Shown here: piece by piece, positions 8,762 to 17,814 of the stretch
How positions within the stretch are numbered: the first letter of the stretch is position 1
Layout of the letters: each line of letters starts with the position of its first letter
NCBI GenBank assembly: GCA_028343155.1
Contig: JAOLXX010000002.1
Coordinates: 1 to 64,000 of the forward strand
Length of the DNA: 64,000 bases
Direction of reading: 5' to 3'
From: Polaribacter sp.
GTDB taxonomy: Bacteria; Bacteroidota; Bacteroidia; Flavobacteriales; Flavobacteriaceae
Translations under genes and position numbers: made by a program
The notes under the pieces: generated by a model
The model's database searches: none
What the model was told of the DNA's origin: nothing
What the model saw: only the letters and a program-made list of their open reading frames with translations

Positions 8762-10321
8762 TTAGTTAAAATATGAAGTAGCCGATTCCGCACAACGTTC
8801 ACCATCCATTGCGGCAGAAACAATTCCACCGGCATAGCCACCACCTTCTCCACAAGGAAACAATCCTGCTATTTCAGTGTGTTCTAAATTCTTTTTTCTT
8901 GGTATGTTTACTGGGGATGATGTTCTTGACTCTACTCCAATAATATTTGCTTCATTCGTATAAAAACCATGCATTTTTTGTCCAAAAGCAGCAAAACCTT
9001 TTCGCAATCTTCCCCCAATAATTTTGGGTAATAAAGAATGCAGCGGGGAAGAATTTAACCCTGGCTGATAGGAGGTCTCATTTAAATCTGTAGAAATTTT
9101 TCCGTCCACAAAATCTACCAACCTTTGTGCAGGTGCCATTTGCGATCTTCCACCAGCGTTAAAGGCTATTTTTTCTATATCTTTCTGAAATTCCAATCCC
9201 TTTAAAGCACCAAATTCTTCGTATTTTATAAAATCTTTATCAACATCCAATTCAACAACAATTCCCGAGTTTGCAAATTTATTATTTCTTCTACTTGGCG
9301 ACATACCGTTTACAACTACTTCACCATTTTTGGTCGCTGCTGGAACAATAAATCCTCCAGGACACATACAAAATGAATACACACCTCTGTTTTTTACTTG
9401 GTGTACCAAACTGTAAGCTGCAGCAGGTAATAATTCGTCTCTTTCTCCAGAACAATGATATTGAATCTGATCTATAATTTCTTGAGGATGTTCTACACGA
9501 ACTCCCATTGCAAAGGACTTTGCTTTCAATGCAATCTCTTTTGTATGTAACAATTCATAGATGTCTCTTGCAGAATGCCCCGTGGCTAAAATCACAGAAT
9601 TAACAGCCATTTCTTGTCCGTTTTGAAGTTGAATAGCATGTAATTTATTATTTTTAATCATGAAATCAACAACTCTGGTTTCAAAATGAATTTCACCTCC
9701 AAATTTTAAAATAGTTGAACGAATATTTTCGATAATTTTCGGCAATTTATTCGTTCCAATATGAGGATGTGCATCTACTAAAATTTGTCCCGTTGCTCCA
9801 TGAAAAACAAGGTTTTCAAAAATACGCCTAACATCTCCACGTTTTAAACTTCTGGTATACAGTTTTCCATCAGAGTAAGTTCCTGCACCCCCTTCGCCAA
9901 AACAATAATTAGAGTCTTCGTTTACAACATGATCTTGATTTATAGCTTTTAAATCTCGTCTTCTATTTTGTACATTTTTCCCACGTTCTAAAACAATGGG
10001 TTTGTATCCTAATTCAATACAACGCAGTGCAGCGTACATTCCTGCAGGCCCAAAACCAATAATATGTATTTCTTTAGCTTTTGAAACGTCTTTATAATCA
10101 AAGATATAATCCGATTTCTCTGGCACTTTTTCATTTAGATATACTGCTACTTTATAATTAAAGATAATGTCTTTTTTACGAGCATCTATAGATTTTCGCA
10201 ACACTTTTACAGCAGAAATTTTATTTTCATCAACTCCCAAGTTTTTAGAAGCCTTGTGTAACAGAATATGTTCTTTACGTTCTTCTATTAAATTCACTCT
10301 AAGTTGTATCTCTTTTACCAT
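8762..10321 (-). CDS. NAD(P)/FAD-dependent oxidoreductase (COG2509 type)
   Basis: 519-residue flavoprotein dehydrogenase. A poorly conserved N-terminal domain of about 85 residues (the family's ferredoxin-like lead) is followed by the Rossmann FAD site IIGFGPAGMYAALRC with LERG, then GEGGAGTYSDGKLYT, ILATGHSARDIYE and near the C-terminus ESRTSSPV and FPCGEGGGYAGGIVSAAMDG, which closes the FAD fold. Members of this family are widespread and their substrate is unknown; a GidA/thioredoxin-reductase-like chemistry is only inferred. Single gene with a TAnnTTTG-type box 14 bases before the start. Confidence 0.9.
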   Translation of the reverse strand: MVKEIQLRVNLIEERKEHILLHKASKNLGVDENKISAVKVLRKSIDARKKDIIFNYKVAVYLNEKVPEKSDYIFDYKDVSKAKEIHIIGFGPAGMYAALRCIELGYKPIVLERGKNVQNRRRDLKAINQDHVVNEDSNYCFGEGGAGTYSDGKLYTRSLKRGDVRRIFENLVFHGATGQILVDAHPHIGTNKLPKIIENIRSTILKFGGEIHFETRVVDFMIKNNKLHAIQLQNGQEMAVNSVILATGHSARDIYELLHTKEIALKAKSFAMGVRVEHPQEIIDQIQYHCSGERDELLPAAAYSLVHQVKNRGVYSFCMCPGGFIVPAATKNGEVVVNGMSPSRRNNKFANSGIVVELDVDKDFIKYEEFGALKGLEFQKDIEKIAFNAGGRSQMAPAQRLVDFVDGKISTDLNETSYQPGLNSSPLHSLLPKIIGGRLRKGFAAFGQKMHGFYTNEANIIGVESRTSSPVNIPRKKNLEHTEIAGLFPCGEGGGYAGGIVSAAMDGERCAESATSYFN

Positions 10322-10334
10322 ACTGTAAAAATAA

Positions 10335-10342
10335 CAAAATTA
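10335..10342 (-). promoter_or_regulatory. Bacteroidota -7 promoter box (TAATTTTG)
   Basis: Minus-strand TAATTTTG matches the TAnnTTTG consensus of Bacteroidota housekeeping promoters and lies 14 bases upstream of the oxidoreductase start. No good -33 TTG is seen at the usual spacing. Confidence 0.45.
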
Positions 10343-10554
10343 AAAGGTTTAAAATAAATAATTGTAGGGGATAAATTAGAAGTTAAGAATCAAAAAGTTG
10401 AATCTATAAAGATTATTTTAATTTGAAAATAATTATTATAAATATGGAGAATATGAAAAATAAAATCACTTTTTTTTCTATCTTTAAAAAATATTTATAA
10501 GGAAGAATTGTTATGTGAAAATAAAGGAGTATTACAAAGGTAAAATTTTCAAGT

Positions 10555-10589
10555 AATTGAATTTAAGATTATTAATTATTAAATTCTAA
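10555..10589. repeat. Degenerate heptad repeat, five units
   Basis: Reads in consecutive 7-base units as AATTGAA, TTTAAGA, TTATTAA, TTATTAA, ATTCTAA. Two units are identical and all are AT-rich. The same block contains an 8-base inverted repeat GAATTTAA / TTAAATTC (10559-10566 and 10579-10586). Similar 7-periodic blocks occur at five other spacers of the window. Confidence 0.5.
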
Positions 10590-10656
10590 AACACAGACAA
10601 TTGTATCTTAACGTTTTAAAAGATACTTTTTATTTTAAAATACTATTAAAAAGCAA

Positions 10657-11484
10657 ATGAATTTAAACTTAACAAAACCTATCGTTTTTTTCGATTTAGA
10701 GACAACAGGCACAAATATTGCAACAGATAAAATTATAGAAATATCAATTTTAAAAGTGTTTCCAAATGGAAATAAGGAAAGTAAAACATGGTTGGTGAAT
10801 CCTGAAATGGAAATTCCTCAAGAGTCTATAGATGTTCATGGAATTACCAATGAAAAAGTGCTTACAGAACCTACTTTCAAAGAGCTTGCTCCAAAAATTA
10901 ACGAAATGATTGCTACTGCAGATTTGGCGGGCTTTAATTCAAATAGGTTTGATATTCCTTTATTGGCAGAAGAATTAATGCGGGTAGGAATTGACTTTAA
11001 TATGAAGAATAGAAAAGCAATAGACGTGCAAGTTATATTTCATAAGAAAGAACAAAGAACTTTAGGTGCTGGGTATAAATTTTACTGCGGAAAAGAATTA
11101 GAAGGTGCACATGGTGCAGAAGCAGATACCAATGCTACCTATGAAATTTTGTTAGCCCAATTAGATAAGTATGAAGACTTAGAAAATTCTGTAACTGCTT
11201 TAAGTGATTATTCTACACATGGAGTAAGAGCCGATTTTGCAGGTTTTATTTTGATGAATGATGACAATCAAGAAATATTTTCTTTTGGAAAATACAAAGG
11301 AAGAGCAGTAGAAGCCGTTTTTAAAGAAAATTCTGGGTATCACAATTGGATTCAAAATGCAGATTTTCCTTTGTATACCAAAAAGGTTTTTAGAGAGATT
11401 AAAGAAAGAATGTCAACTAAAAAAAAGTCGATGTCAGAAGCAGACAAATTACAAGCGCTACAACAAAAGTTTAATTTGAGGTAA
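10657..11484 (+). CDS. DEDDh 3'-5' exonuclease (DnaQ-like) with ExoX-type C-terminal region
   Basis: 275 residues. Exo I is FFDLETTG (Asp13, Glu15), Exo II is AGFNSNRFD, and Exo III is HGAEADTNAT, giving the full DEDDh set for two-metal nuclease chemistry, as in DNA polymerase III epsilon and exonuclease X. The C-terminal 75 residues (FSFGKYKGRAVEAVF through YHNWIQNADFPLYTKKVF) match the small domain found after ExoX-type nucleases, so a repair or nucleic-acid turnover role is likelier than polymerase proofreading. It starts a plus-strand group with the next two genes. Confidence 0.93.
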   Translation: MNLNLTKPIVFFDLETTGTNIATDKIIEISILKVFPNGNKESKTWLVNPEMEIPQESIDVHGITNEKVLTEPTFKELAPKINEMIATADLAGFNSNRFDIPLLAEELMRVGIDFNMKNRKAIDVQVIFHKKEQRTLGAGYKFYCGKELEGAHGAEADTNATYEILLAQLDKYEDLENSVTALSDYSTHGVRADFAGFILMNDDNQEIFSFGKYKGRAVEAVFKENSGYHNWIQNADFPLYTKKVFREIKERMSTKKKSMSEADKLQALQQKFNLR

Positions 11485-11559
11485 TTATTTTTATTTTTTA
11501 CATATTTACTTAACTTATACACTTTACAATTCAATGAATCAGCAGTTACATAATTAAAG

Positions 11560-12045
11560 ATGTTTACACAATATAAAAATTTACCAGATAATTCTCGCGT
11601 TTGGATTTACCAATCCGATAGGGTGTTTATTGAAAAGGATATTAAATTTATTTCCTCCAAAGCGGTCGAGTTTATTAATAATTGGACTCGTCATGGAGAA
11701 GATTTAAAAGGATCTTTTACTATAAAATACAATCAGTTTTTAGTGTTGGCAGTAGATGAAAGTTATAATTCAATTTCTGGATGTTCTATTGATAGTTCTG
11801 TTCGTTTTATAAAAGAGTTAGAAACGGAATTAAAAATAGATTTAATGAATAAAATGAACATTACTTATAAAGATAATGAGGTAGTTAGTTTAGTTAAATT
11901 ATCTGATTTTCAGATTCTTGTGAGAAAAAAAAGTGTAACTCCAGAAACGATCGTGTTTAATAATATGGTGGCTACAAAAGCAGATTTTGAAAATAATTGG
12001 GAAATTCAAGCAAAAGAAAGTTGGCACAAACGCTTTTTGGTTTAA
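11560..12045 (+). CDS. Conserved flavobacterial protein of unknown function
   Basis: 161-residue soluble protein. I recognise it as a family widespread in Flavobacteriaceae and often labelled ABC transporter ATPase in databases, but there is no Walker A, Walker B or ABC signature, so that label is not supported. Visible features are an aromatic N-terminus (YKNLPDNSRVWIYQSDR), a central ISGCSIDSSVRFIKELE segment and a C-terminus ending ESWHKRFLV. It lies 75 bases after the exonuclease and 40 before the GH3 fusion gene. Function unknown. Confidence 0.8.
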   Translation: MFTQYKNLPDNSRVWIYQSDRVFIEKDIKFISSKAVEFINNWTRHGEDLKGSFTIKYNQFLVLAVDESYNSISGCSIDSSVRFIKELETELKIDLMNKMNITYKDNEVVSLVKLSDFQILVRKKSVTPETIVFNNMVATKADFENNWEIQAKESWHKRFLV

Positions 12046-12085
12046 GCATTACTGTTAAAACATCCAAAATCACTTTAAAAAATAC

Positions 12086-15004
12086 ATGAAGAATACCTTA
12101 TTGATGCTTTTTTTTATAAGTCTTGTTTTTAGTGTATCTGCGCAAAGTCTAGATCCTTTAAGAACAAAAGATGTAGAAGCTCAAAATATTTGGGTAGATA
12201 GTATTATGAAAACGATGTCCCTAGATGAAAAAATAGGTCAGTTGTTTATGGTACAAGCATATTCAAATAAGGATAAAAAGCACGAAGATTTTATCGCTAA
12301 AATGATTACAGAATATCATGTTGGGAATTTAATTTTTATGCAGGGAACACCTGAGAAGCAGGCAGAATTGAATAACAAATATCAAGCTGACGCGAAACTA
12401 CCTTTACTCATTGGTTTTGATGGAGAATGGGGTTTAGATATGCGTTTGAAAAACACATATCGATTTCCATGGAACATGACTTTAGGTGCCCTTAGAAATG
12501 ATTCTTTGATTAAACAATTTGGAGAACGTTTAGGAAAACATTGCAAGCGATTGGGGATTCATATAAATTTTGCACCCGTAGTAGACATCAATACAAATCC
12601 TGAAAACCCTATTATTGGAAACCGTTCTTTTGGAGAAAATAAAGAAAATGTAACTCAAAAAGCCATCGCTTTTACTCAAGGAATACAAGGCCAAGGGGTT
12701 TTGGCTAGCGCAAAACATTTCCCTGGTCATGGAGATACAGCATCCGATTCTCATCACACTTTACCTGTTTTAAATTTTGAGATGGAGCGTTTAGATGCTA
12801 TTGAATTATATCCATATAAGAAAGTATTTGATGCAGGAATCGCAAGTGTAATGACTGCGCATTTAAGTATTCCAAGTTTAGAGCCAGACATTAAATTACC
12901 AACTTCGCTGTCTAAAAACGTGGTCACCAATTTATTGCAACAGAAATTAGGTTTTTTAGGATTGGTTATTACTGATGGGTTAAATATGAAAGGTGCTGCG
13001 AATTATGCAACTTCCTCAGCAATAAATTTAGCAGCATTTCAAGCAGGGAACGATTTATTATTAATTCCGCAAGATGTTCCAGCAACCGTTCTTTTAATTA
13101 AAAAAGCGATTGCTTCAAAAACACTTTCAGAACAACGAATAAATATTTCTGTACAAAAAATATTAAAAGCAAAATATTGGGCGGGCTTACATCAATATCA
13201 ACCTGTTAAATTAGCAAATATTCAGAAGGACTTAAATACGATCGCAGATGAATTATTGCACAGAGAATTGATTAAAAATTCATTGACTGTTGTTCAGAAT
13301 GGAAAAGAAATAATTCCGATCAAAAATTTAGAGAAGCGTAAAATTGCTTATGTAAATTTAGGAGACGATTCTGGAAATCACTTTGTGGATATGTTACAGA
13401 ATTACACAAAAGTAACTGTGGTTTCTGATGAAAATTTAAAGGGAATTCTCAATAAATTAAAACCCTATAATTTGGTAATTATCGGGTTCCATAAATCAAA
13501 TTTACACCCTTGGAAAAGTTATAAATTTAAAAAGAAAGAACTCCTTTGGTTAAAAGAAATATCAAAAAAAAATACGGTTATTCTAGATGTATTTGCTAGT
13601 CCCTATAGCTTGTTACAAATAAAAAAAGCATCCAGTATAGAAGGATTAATTGTTTCTTATCAAAACAGTAAATTGGCACAAGAACTATCTGCGCAACTTA
13701 TTTTTGGAGCAATAAGTGCAAAAGGAAAACTACCAGTTTCTATCAAAAATAACTTTTTAGAAGGTCATGGTCTTTTTACCCCAAGATTAAGTAGATTGCA
13801 ATATACCATTCCTGAAGCTGTACAATTATCTTCAAAAAAATTAGAAGAAATAGATTCTTTAGCAACACACATTTTAGATGAGAAAATGGCTCCTGGTTTT
13901 CAAGTTTTAGTCGCAAGAAAAGGTCAGGTTGTTTTAAACAAAAGTTACGGATATCAAACCGATAAAAAAATAACAAAAGTTAAAAACTCAAATATTTATG
14001 ATGTTGCCTCCCTTACAAAAATACTTGCGACTCTACCCCTGTTGATGAAAGCACAAGAAGATCAAAAAATATCTCTAAGTGACAATATAGGTGTCCTTCT
14101 ACCAAGCTTTAAAAATACAAATAAAGCAGGTGTTTCTGTTAGAGAAATTCTTTCACATTTTGGTAAATTAAAGGCATGGATTCCTTTTTACAAAGCAACT
14201 CAAGACAGTCTTACAGGTGAAAATTTATCTATGTATTACAGTAGTGAGAAATCAAAAAAGTACACTTTAAACATTGCTGAAAATATTTATTTAAAGTCCA
14301 ATTATAAAGATAGTATTTATAAATACATTAGAAAAGCAGATCAGCGAGAAGAAGCGGGTTATAAGTATAGTGATTTAGGTTATTATCTCTTCAAAGAAGT
14401 GATAGAGACGAGCTATAAAAAACCTTTAAATGTATTGGCTGATGAAGTGTTTTATCAATCTTTAGGGGCCAATAGAACAACTTATTTGCCACTTCAGAAA
14501 TTCTCTAAAAAAGAAATTATTCCCACCGAAAAAGATACGTATTATCGTCAGCAATTATTACACGGGCATGTGCATGACATGGGGGCAGCAATGTTAGGAG
14601 GAGTAGGAGGTCATGCAGGTTTGTTTGCGAATGCTAATGATGTTGCGAAAATTATGCAAATGTATTTGCAAAAGGGATATTATGGAGGCAAACGTTATTT
14701 AAAAACAGTAACTCTAGATACATTTAATCATCGTTATTTCGCTGATAAAAAAGTGCGTAGAGGTTTGGGGTTTGATAAGCCACAATTAGATCCTGAAGTG
14801 AAAGCAACTTGTGGGTGCGTTTCCGAGGAGAGTTTTGGGCATTCTGGTTTTACAGGTACTTACACTTGGGCAGATCCAAAAAGTGGAATTCTTTATGTCT
14901 TTTTGTCAAATAGAGTCTACCCAACTATGGAAAATATGGGTTTGATAGAACAAAATATGCGAACAGAAATTCAACAAGTTATTCAAGATGCTATTTTAGA
15001 TTAG
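12086..15004 (+). CDS. GH3 beta-N-acetylhexosaminidase-like / serine beta-lactamase-fold fusion
   Basis: 972-residue exported protein. Signal peptide residues 1-19 (cleavage after VSAQ likely). Residues about 30-360 form a GH3 barrel of NagZ type: KHFPGHGD (His211 onward), the Asp-Ser-His dyad D221-S-H223 used as general acid in NagZ, and the nucleophile Asp297 in VITDGLNM. A GH3 C-terminal-like region follows to about 560. From about 600 to 972 there is a class C beta-lactamase/PBP fold with S642-L-T-K645, a YSDLGYY Tyr motif and HSGFTGT in place of KTG. It probably acts on muropeptides in the periplasm, cutting GlcNAc linkages plus a peptide or ester. Fusions of this kind are known in Bacteroidota. 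Confidence 0.92.
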   Translation: MKNTLLMLFFISLVFSVSAQSLDPLRTKDVEAQNIWVDSIMKTMSLDEKIGQLFMVQAYSNKDKKHEDFIAKMITEYHVGNLIFMQGTPEKQAELNNKYQADAKLPLLIGFDGEWGLDMRLKNTYRFPWNMTLGALRNDSLIKQFGERLGKHCKRLGIHINFAPVVDINTNPENPIIGNRSFGENKENVTQKAIAFTQGIQGQGVLASAKHFPGHGDTASDSHHTLPVLNFEMERLDAIELYPYKKVFDAGIASVMTAHLSIPSLEPDIKLPTSLSKNVVTNLLQQKLGFLGLVITDGLNMKGAANYATSSAINLAAFQAGNDLLLIPQDVPATVLLIKKAIASKTLSEQRINISVQKILKAKYWAGLHQYQPVKLANIQKDLNTIADELLHRELIKNSLTVVQNGKEIIPIKNLEKRKIAYVNLGDDSGNHFVDMLQNYTKVTVVSDENLKGILNKLKPYNLVIIGFHKSNLHPWKSYKFKKKELLWLKEISKKNTVILDVFASPYSLLQIKKASSIEGLIVSYQNSKLAQELSAQLIFGAISAKGKLPVSIKNNFLEGHGLFTPRLSRLQYTIPEAVQLSSKKLEEIDSLATHILDEKMAPGFQVLVARKGQVVLNKSYGYQTDKKITKVKNSNIYDVASLTKILATLPLLMKAQEDQKISLSDNIGVLLPSFKNTNKAGVSVREILSHFGKLKAWIPFYKATQDSLTGENLSMYYSSEKSKKYTLNIAENIYLKSNYKDSIYKYIRKADQREEAGYKYSDLGYYLFKEVIETSYKKPLNVLADEVFYQSLGANRTTYLPLQKFSKKEIIPTEKDTYYRQQLLHGHVHDMGAAMLGGVGGHAGLFANANDVAKIMQMYLQKGYYGGKRYLKTVTLDTFNHRYFADKKVRRGLGFDKPQLDPEVKATCGCVSEESFGHSGFTGTYTWADPKSGILYVFLSNRVYPTMENMGLIEQNMRTEIQQVIQDAILD

Positions 15005-15055
15005 CTATTATTTCCAGCTTGAGTTTATTTTGAGTGAAGACGAAAATGCATTTGC

Positions 15056-15069
15056 TTTTTTTTTTTTTT
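15056..15069. repeat. Homopolymer run T14
   Basis: Fourteen consecutive T in the 91-base gap between the convergent GH3 fusion and acyltransferase genes. It follows the self-complementary AAATGCATTT and might end transcription, but there is no proper stem before it. Length may be mis-called or variable. Confidence 0.7.
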
Positions 15070-15095
15070 AAAAGGGGAGGGTTCAAGCAATTTCT

Positions 15096-16187
15096 TCAAT
15101 CAAGCTTTACACTCTTGCTAGCTTCCTTTAATTGAATATGATCTTTTGAATTTGTAGGTGCAAATTTTGAGTAAATAAGAAGTAAGAAAGCAGAGCATGC
15201 GACATAAAAAAACCCAACCATCTTTCCAAAATAAAGACTTAAAATCCAACCTTGAATACTTAAGAATAGAGGGAAAAGCAACGAATTAAAACCAAATCTA
15301 AAAGTATCTATAAATTCAATTTCATCAATTTTCTTATAGGTATTTTTCCATAGTAAAAATGGGATACAACTATTTACAATAACGAGATAAAACAGAGGTT
15401 TCAAATAGTTTTTTTTAGGAGATTTTCTATTAGAAAATAATTTATTTTTAATCATTTTATTTACTTTTTCAACTTCTATGAAATCTACTTGCGCTTCATT
15501 TAACCTTTGTAAAATAGCGGCATAGCTTTCATTATCATCGATATGAACACTTAATTCTTTTAGTTGTACACTTACTTTCGCCTTTAAAATGTTAATTGAT
15601 TTTGCAGGTGTATTTTTTTCAAAAATGGCTCTTGTTGTTATTTTCTTTCCATAATTTACAATAACTTTTGCCGGAAAATGAGAAGAATGTTGGTAGGTTA
15701 TTCCTACAGGGATAACAGTAATTTCTAAGTCCTTATATTTCTCTAAAGCCCCAAAAATAATTCTTGTAAAACCTTTACTTAAAGGCCTTATAGTTCTTTT
15801 TTTGTCATGACTTCCTTCAGGGAAAATCATTAAAGTTTCGCCTTTTTTTAGAATATTAAAACATTTCTCAAAAATTTCTTGATTATTAGAAAGCTGTTTA
15901 ATTCCGTCTCTAATCCTGTAAATAGGCATTAAGTATAGTGATTCCAAAATCTTTTTTATGAACGGATTCTTAAATGATGCAGCCCTCACCAAAAAATGAT
16001 TTTGTCTGTTATTTGTTGTTGTCACATATAAAGGATCTAACAATCCATTGGGATGATTTACAGCAAATATAACAGCCCCTTTTTTTGGGATATTTTCGCT
16101 ACCTAAAACGGTTATTCTTTTACTGTAAAAAAATAATCCAAGTTTTATGTAACTCCAAACTAGTGTAAACCAAATTTTCTGAATCAT
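15096..16187 (-). CDS. 1-acyl-glycerol-3-phosphate acyltransferase-like (PlsC family)
   Basis: 363-residue membrane protein. The acyltransferase block is present: NHPNGLLDP (His45, Asp51; one residue longer than the common NHx4D spacing, as in GPAT-like relatives), a central RDG motif region and FPEGSHDKKRTIRPLSKGF. The C-terminal 130 residues add three or four membrane segments (YLKPLFYLVIV, FPLFLSIQGWILSL, FFYVACSAFLLLIYS). It should acylate a lysophospholipid or glycerol phosphate, but the acceptor is not certain. It is followed upstream by the BASS gene 14 bases away on the same strand. Confidence 0.88.
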   Translation of the reverse strand: MIQKIWFTLVWSYIKLGLFFYSKRITVLGSENIPKKGAVIFAVNHPNGLLDPLYVTTTNNRQNHFLVRAASFKNPFIKKILESLYLMPIYRIRDGIKQLSNNQEIFEKCFNILKKGETLMIFPEGSHDKKRTIRPLSKGFTRIIFGALEKYKDLEITVIPVGITYQHSSHFPAKVIVNYGKKITTRAIFEKNTPAKSINILKAKVSVQLKELSVHIDDNESYAAILQRLNEAQVDFIEVEKVNKMIKNKLFSNRKSPKKNYLKPLFYLVIVNSCIPFLLWKNTYKKIDEIEFIDTFRFGFNSLLFPLFLSIQGWILSLYFGKMVGFFYVACSAFLLLIYSKFAPTNSKDHIQLKEASKSVKLD

Positions 16188-16201
16188 AAATATAATATCT
16201 T

Positions 16202-17113
16202 TTATTTAATCCCTTTTTTTCTTCCCCAATAGGTTGCCAATATAATTCCAGAGAAAATATCCCAAATCCCCCAAAATGCAGCTAGTAAAGCCATTCCTCC
16301 TAAACCTTCAAAAAATCCAAAAACAAGTAATAAACCCAAGCCACCATTTTGTATTCCAGTTTCAATAGCAATCGTTTTACAGTCTCTTTTATTTAGTTTA
16401 AAACTTTTCGCAGTGTAAAATCCTATTATAAAGGCAAAAATATTGTGAAAAATCACTAATAATAAAACGTGGTCAATATGGCTTATAAAGATGGCTAGGT
16501 TTTGAGAAAATGCAATGATAATTATCGTAATGAAAACCAACATTGAAATAGGTTTTAAAACTTTTTCCATTTTATTTGCCATTTCAGGATACATATGCTT
16601 TAGAAGCATTCCAAGTATTAAAGGGATTCCTAAAATTAAAGAAACCAATTTAAATAAATCAAAAGGATCTAAAGAAACTGTTTTTAATATTTGGCTGGTA
16701 GGTTCATATAGACTTCCCCAAAATTGTAAATTAAAAGGAGTCATCACAGTACAAATTAATGTTGCAAAAGCTGTTAAACTAACTGACAATGCTAGATTTC
16801 CTCCAGCCATTTTACTGAAGAAGTTTGACACATTACCTCCAGGGCAAGCAGCAATCATCATCATTCCGAGAGCAAGACTAGGCTGGGGTTTTATAACTAA
16901 AATTGCTAAAAAAGTAGCAGCGGGCAATAAGAAAAATTGTGATAAAACACCAACAAATACTATTTTAGGGTTTTTAAAAAGTAGTTTAAAATCATCTAAT
17001 GTAATTCCTAGTGCAACCCCAAACATAATTATGGCTATAGCTATATTTAAAATCCATAAACCACTTTCATCAAAATTTATTTTAATATCATCTATCGTTA
17101 TTTGGTTTTGCAT
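16202..17113 (-). CDS. Bile acid:sodium symporter family (BASS) transporter
   Basis: 303-residue protein with nine or ten hydrophobic segments and the hallmarks of the BASS/SBF family: GVALGITLDDF early, MMMIAACPGGNVSNFFSKMAGGNLALSVSLTAF (the GGN substrate/sodium region) and the second repeat AIETGIQNGGLGLLLVFG. Family members move bile acids, pantoate, keto acids or other organic anions with Na+; the substrate here cannot be told. It is between the acyltransferase and the DUF4159 gene in a minus-strand run. Confidence 0.92.
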   Translation of the reverse strand: MQNQITIDDIKINFDESGLWILNIAIAIIMFGVALGITLDDFKLLFKNPKIVFVGVLSQFFLLPAATFLAILVIKPQPSLALGMMMIAACPGGNVSNFFSKMAGGNLALSVSLTAFATLICTVMTPFNLQFWGSLYEPTSQILKTVSLDPFDLFKLVSLILGIPLILGMLLKHMYPEMANKMEKVLKPISMLVFITIIIIAFSQNLAIFISHIDHVLLLVIFHNIFAFIIGFYTAKSFKLNKRDCKTIAIETGIQNGGLGLLLVFGFFEGLGGMALLAAFWGIWDIFSGIILATYWGRKKGIK

Positions 17114-17132
17114 AAAATTTAATTGATGAATA

Positions 17133-17774
17133 TTAGTTTTTAAAAGCGTATTCTATAATATTTGCACCCATTTTAAGGGCTTTCTCTCTTACCCTTTTAG
17201 GATTGTTATGTATTATCATATCTTCCCATCCGTCACTTAAATCGGTTTGATAATCATAAAAAACAATTAATCGTCCTTTATAAAAAAGCCCAAAACCTTG
17301 TGCAGCTTTCTTATCATGTTCATGAATTTTAGGAATTCCGTTTGGGAATCTATATGTTTGATTATAGATTAGATGCTTTGTTGAAATCTCTTGAAACTCA
17401 ATATCAGGAAATACCTTTTTCATTTCTCTTCTTATAAATATATCTAAACCATAATTGTCTGAAATATGTAAAAATCCACCAGAAATTAAATAATTTCGTA
17501 GGTTTTTTGCATCGTCTTCAGAAAAAGATACATTTCCATGACCCGTCATAAATAATAATGGAAAGTTAAAGATATCTTCACTTCCTATTGCAACTCCTTG
17601 TGGGGTTTTAGAAATATTGGTTTTTATATTTTTGTTCGAAAATGCTATTAAATTAGGAATAGCAGTTGGGTTTGCATACCAATCTCCACCACCATTATAT
17701 TTTAAAATGGCAACATCTTGTGTGTACCCTGAAAAGTTTAGAGATATAAATAAAAAGAATAAAACTTGCTTCAT
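17133..17774 (-). CDS. DUF4159-domain exported protein
   Basis: 213 residues with a signal peptide (1-18, ending GYTQ). The body matches the DUF4159 family: ILKYNGGGDWYANPTAIPNL, PLLFMTGHGNVSF, NLRNYLISGGFLHISDNYG and a C-terminal DGWEDMIIHNNP. The GG and LHISD pattern resembles a glutamine-amidotransferase-like fold of the kind that binds but need not hydrolyse a ligand; function unknown. In Flavobacteriaceae it is usually beside rsmE, as it is here (40-base gap). Confidence 0.88.
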   Translation of the reverse strand: MKQVLFFLFISLNFSGYTQDVAILKYNGGGDWYANPTAIPNLIAFSNKNIKTNISKTPQGVAIGSEDIFNFPLLFMTGHGNVSFSEDDAKNLRNYLISGGFLHISDNYGLDIFIRREMKKVFPDIEFQEISTKHLIYNQTYRFPNGIPKIHEHDKKAAQGFGLFYKGRLIVFYDYQTDLSDGWEDMIIHNNPKRVREKALKMGANIIEYAFKN

Positions 17775-17814
17775 TAATTATTTTGATAAGAATTGAAAGC
17801 AAGATAAGGAAAAC

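Larger units (their letters stand above)
10322..10656. other. Divergent intergenic region of 335 bases
   Basis: Between the divergent oxidoreductase and exonuclease genes. It holds the minus-strand -7 box at 10335-10342 and a 7-nt-periodic repeat at 10555-10589. No ORF longer than a few codons and no RNA gene is apparent. Confidence 0.6.

Noticed and set aside
15001-15095. Bidirectional terminator at the T14 run
   Set aside because: No supporting stem next to the T tract; kept only as a homopolymer feature.
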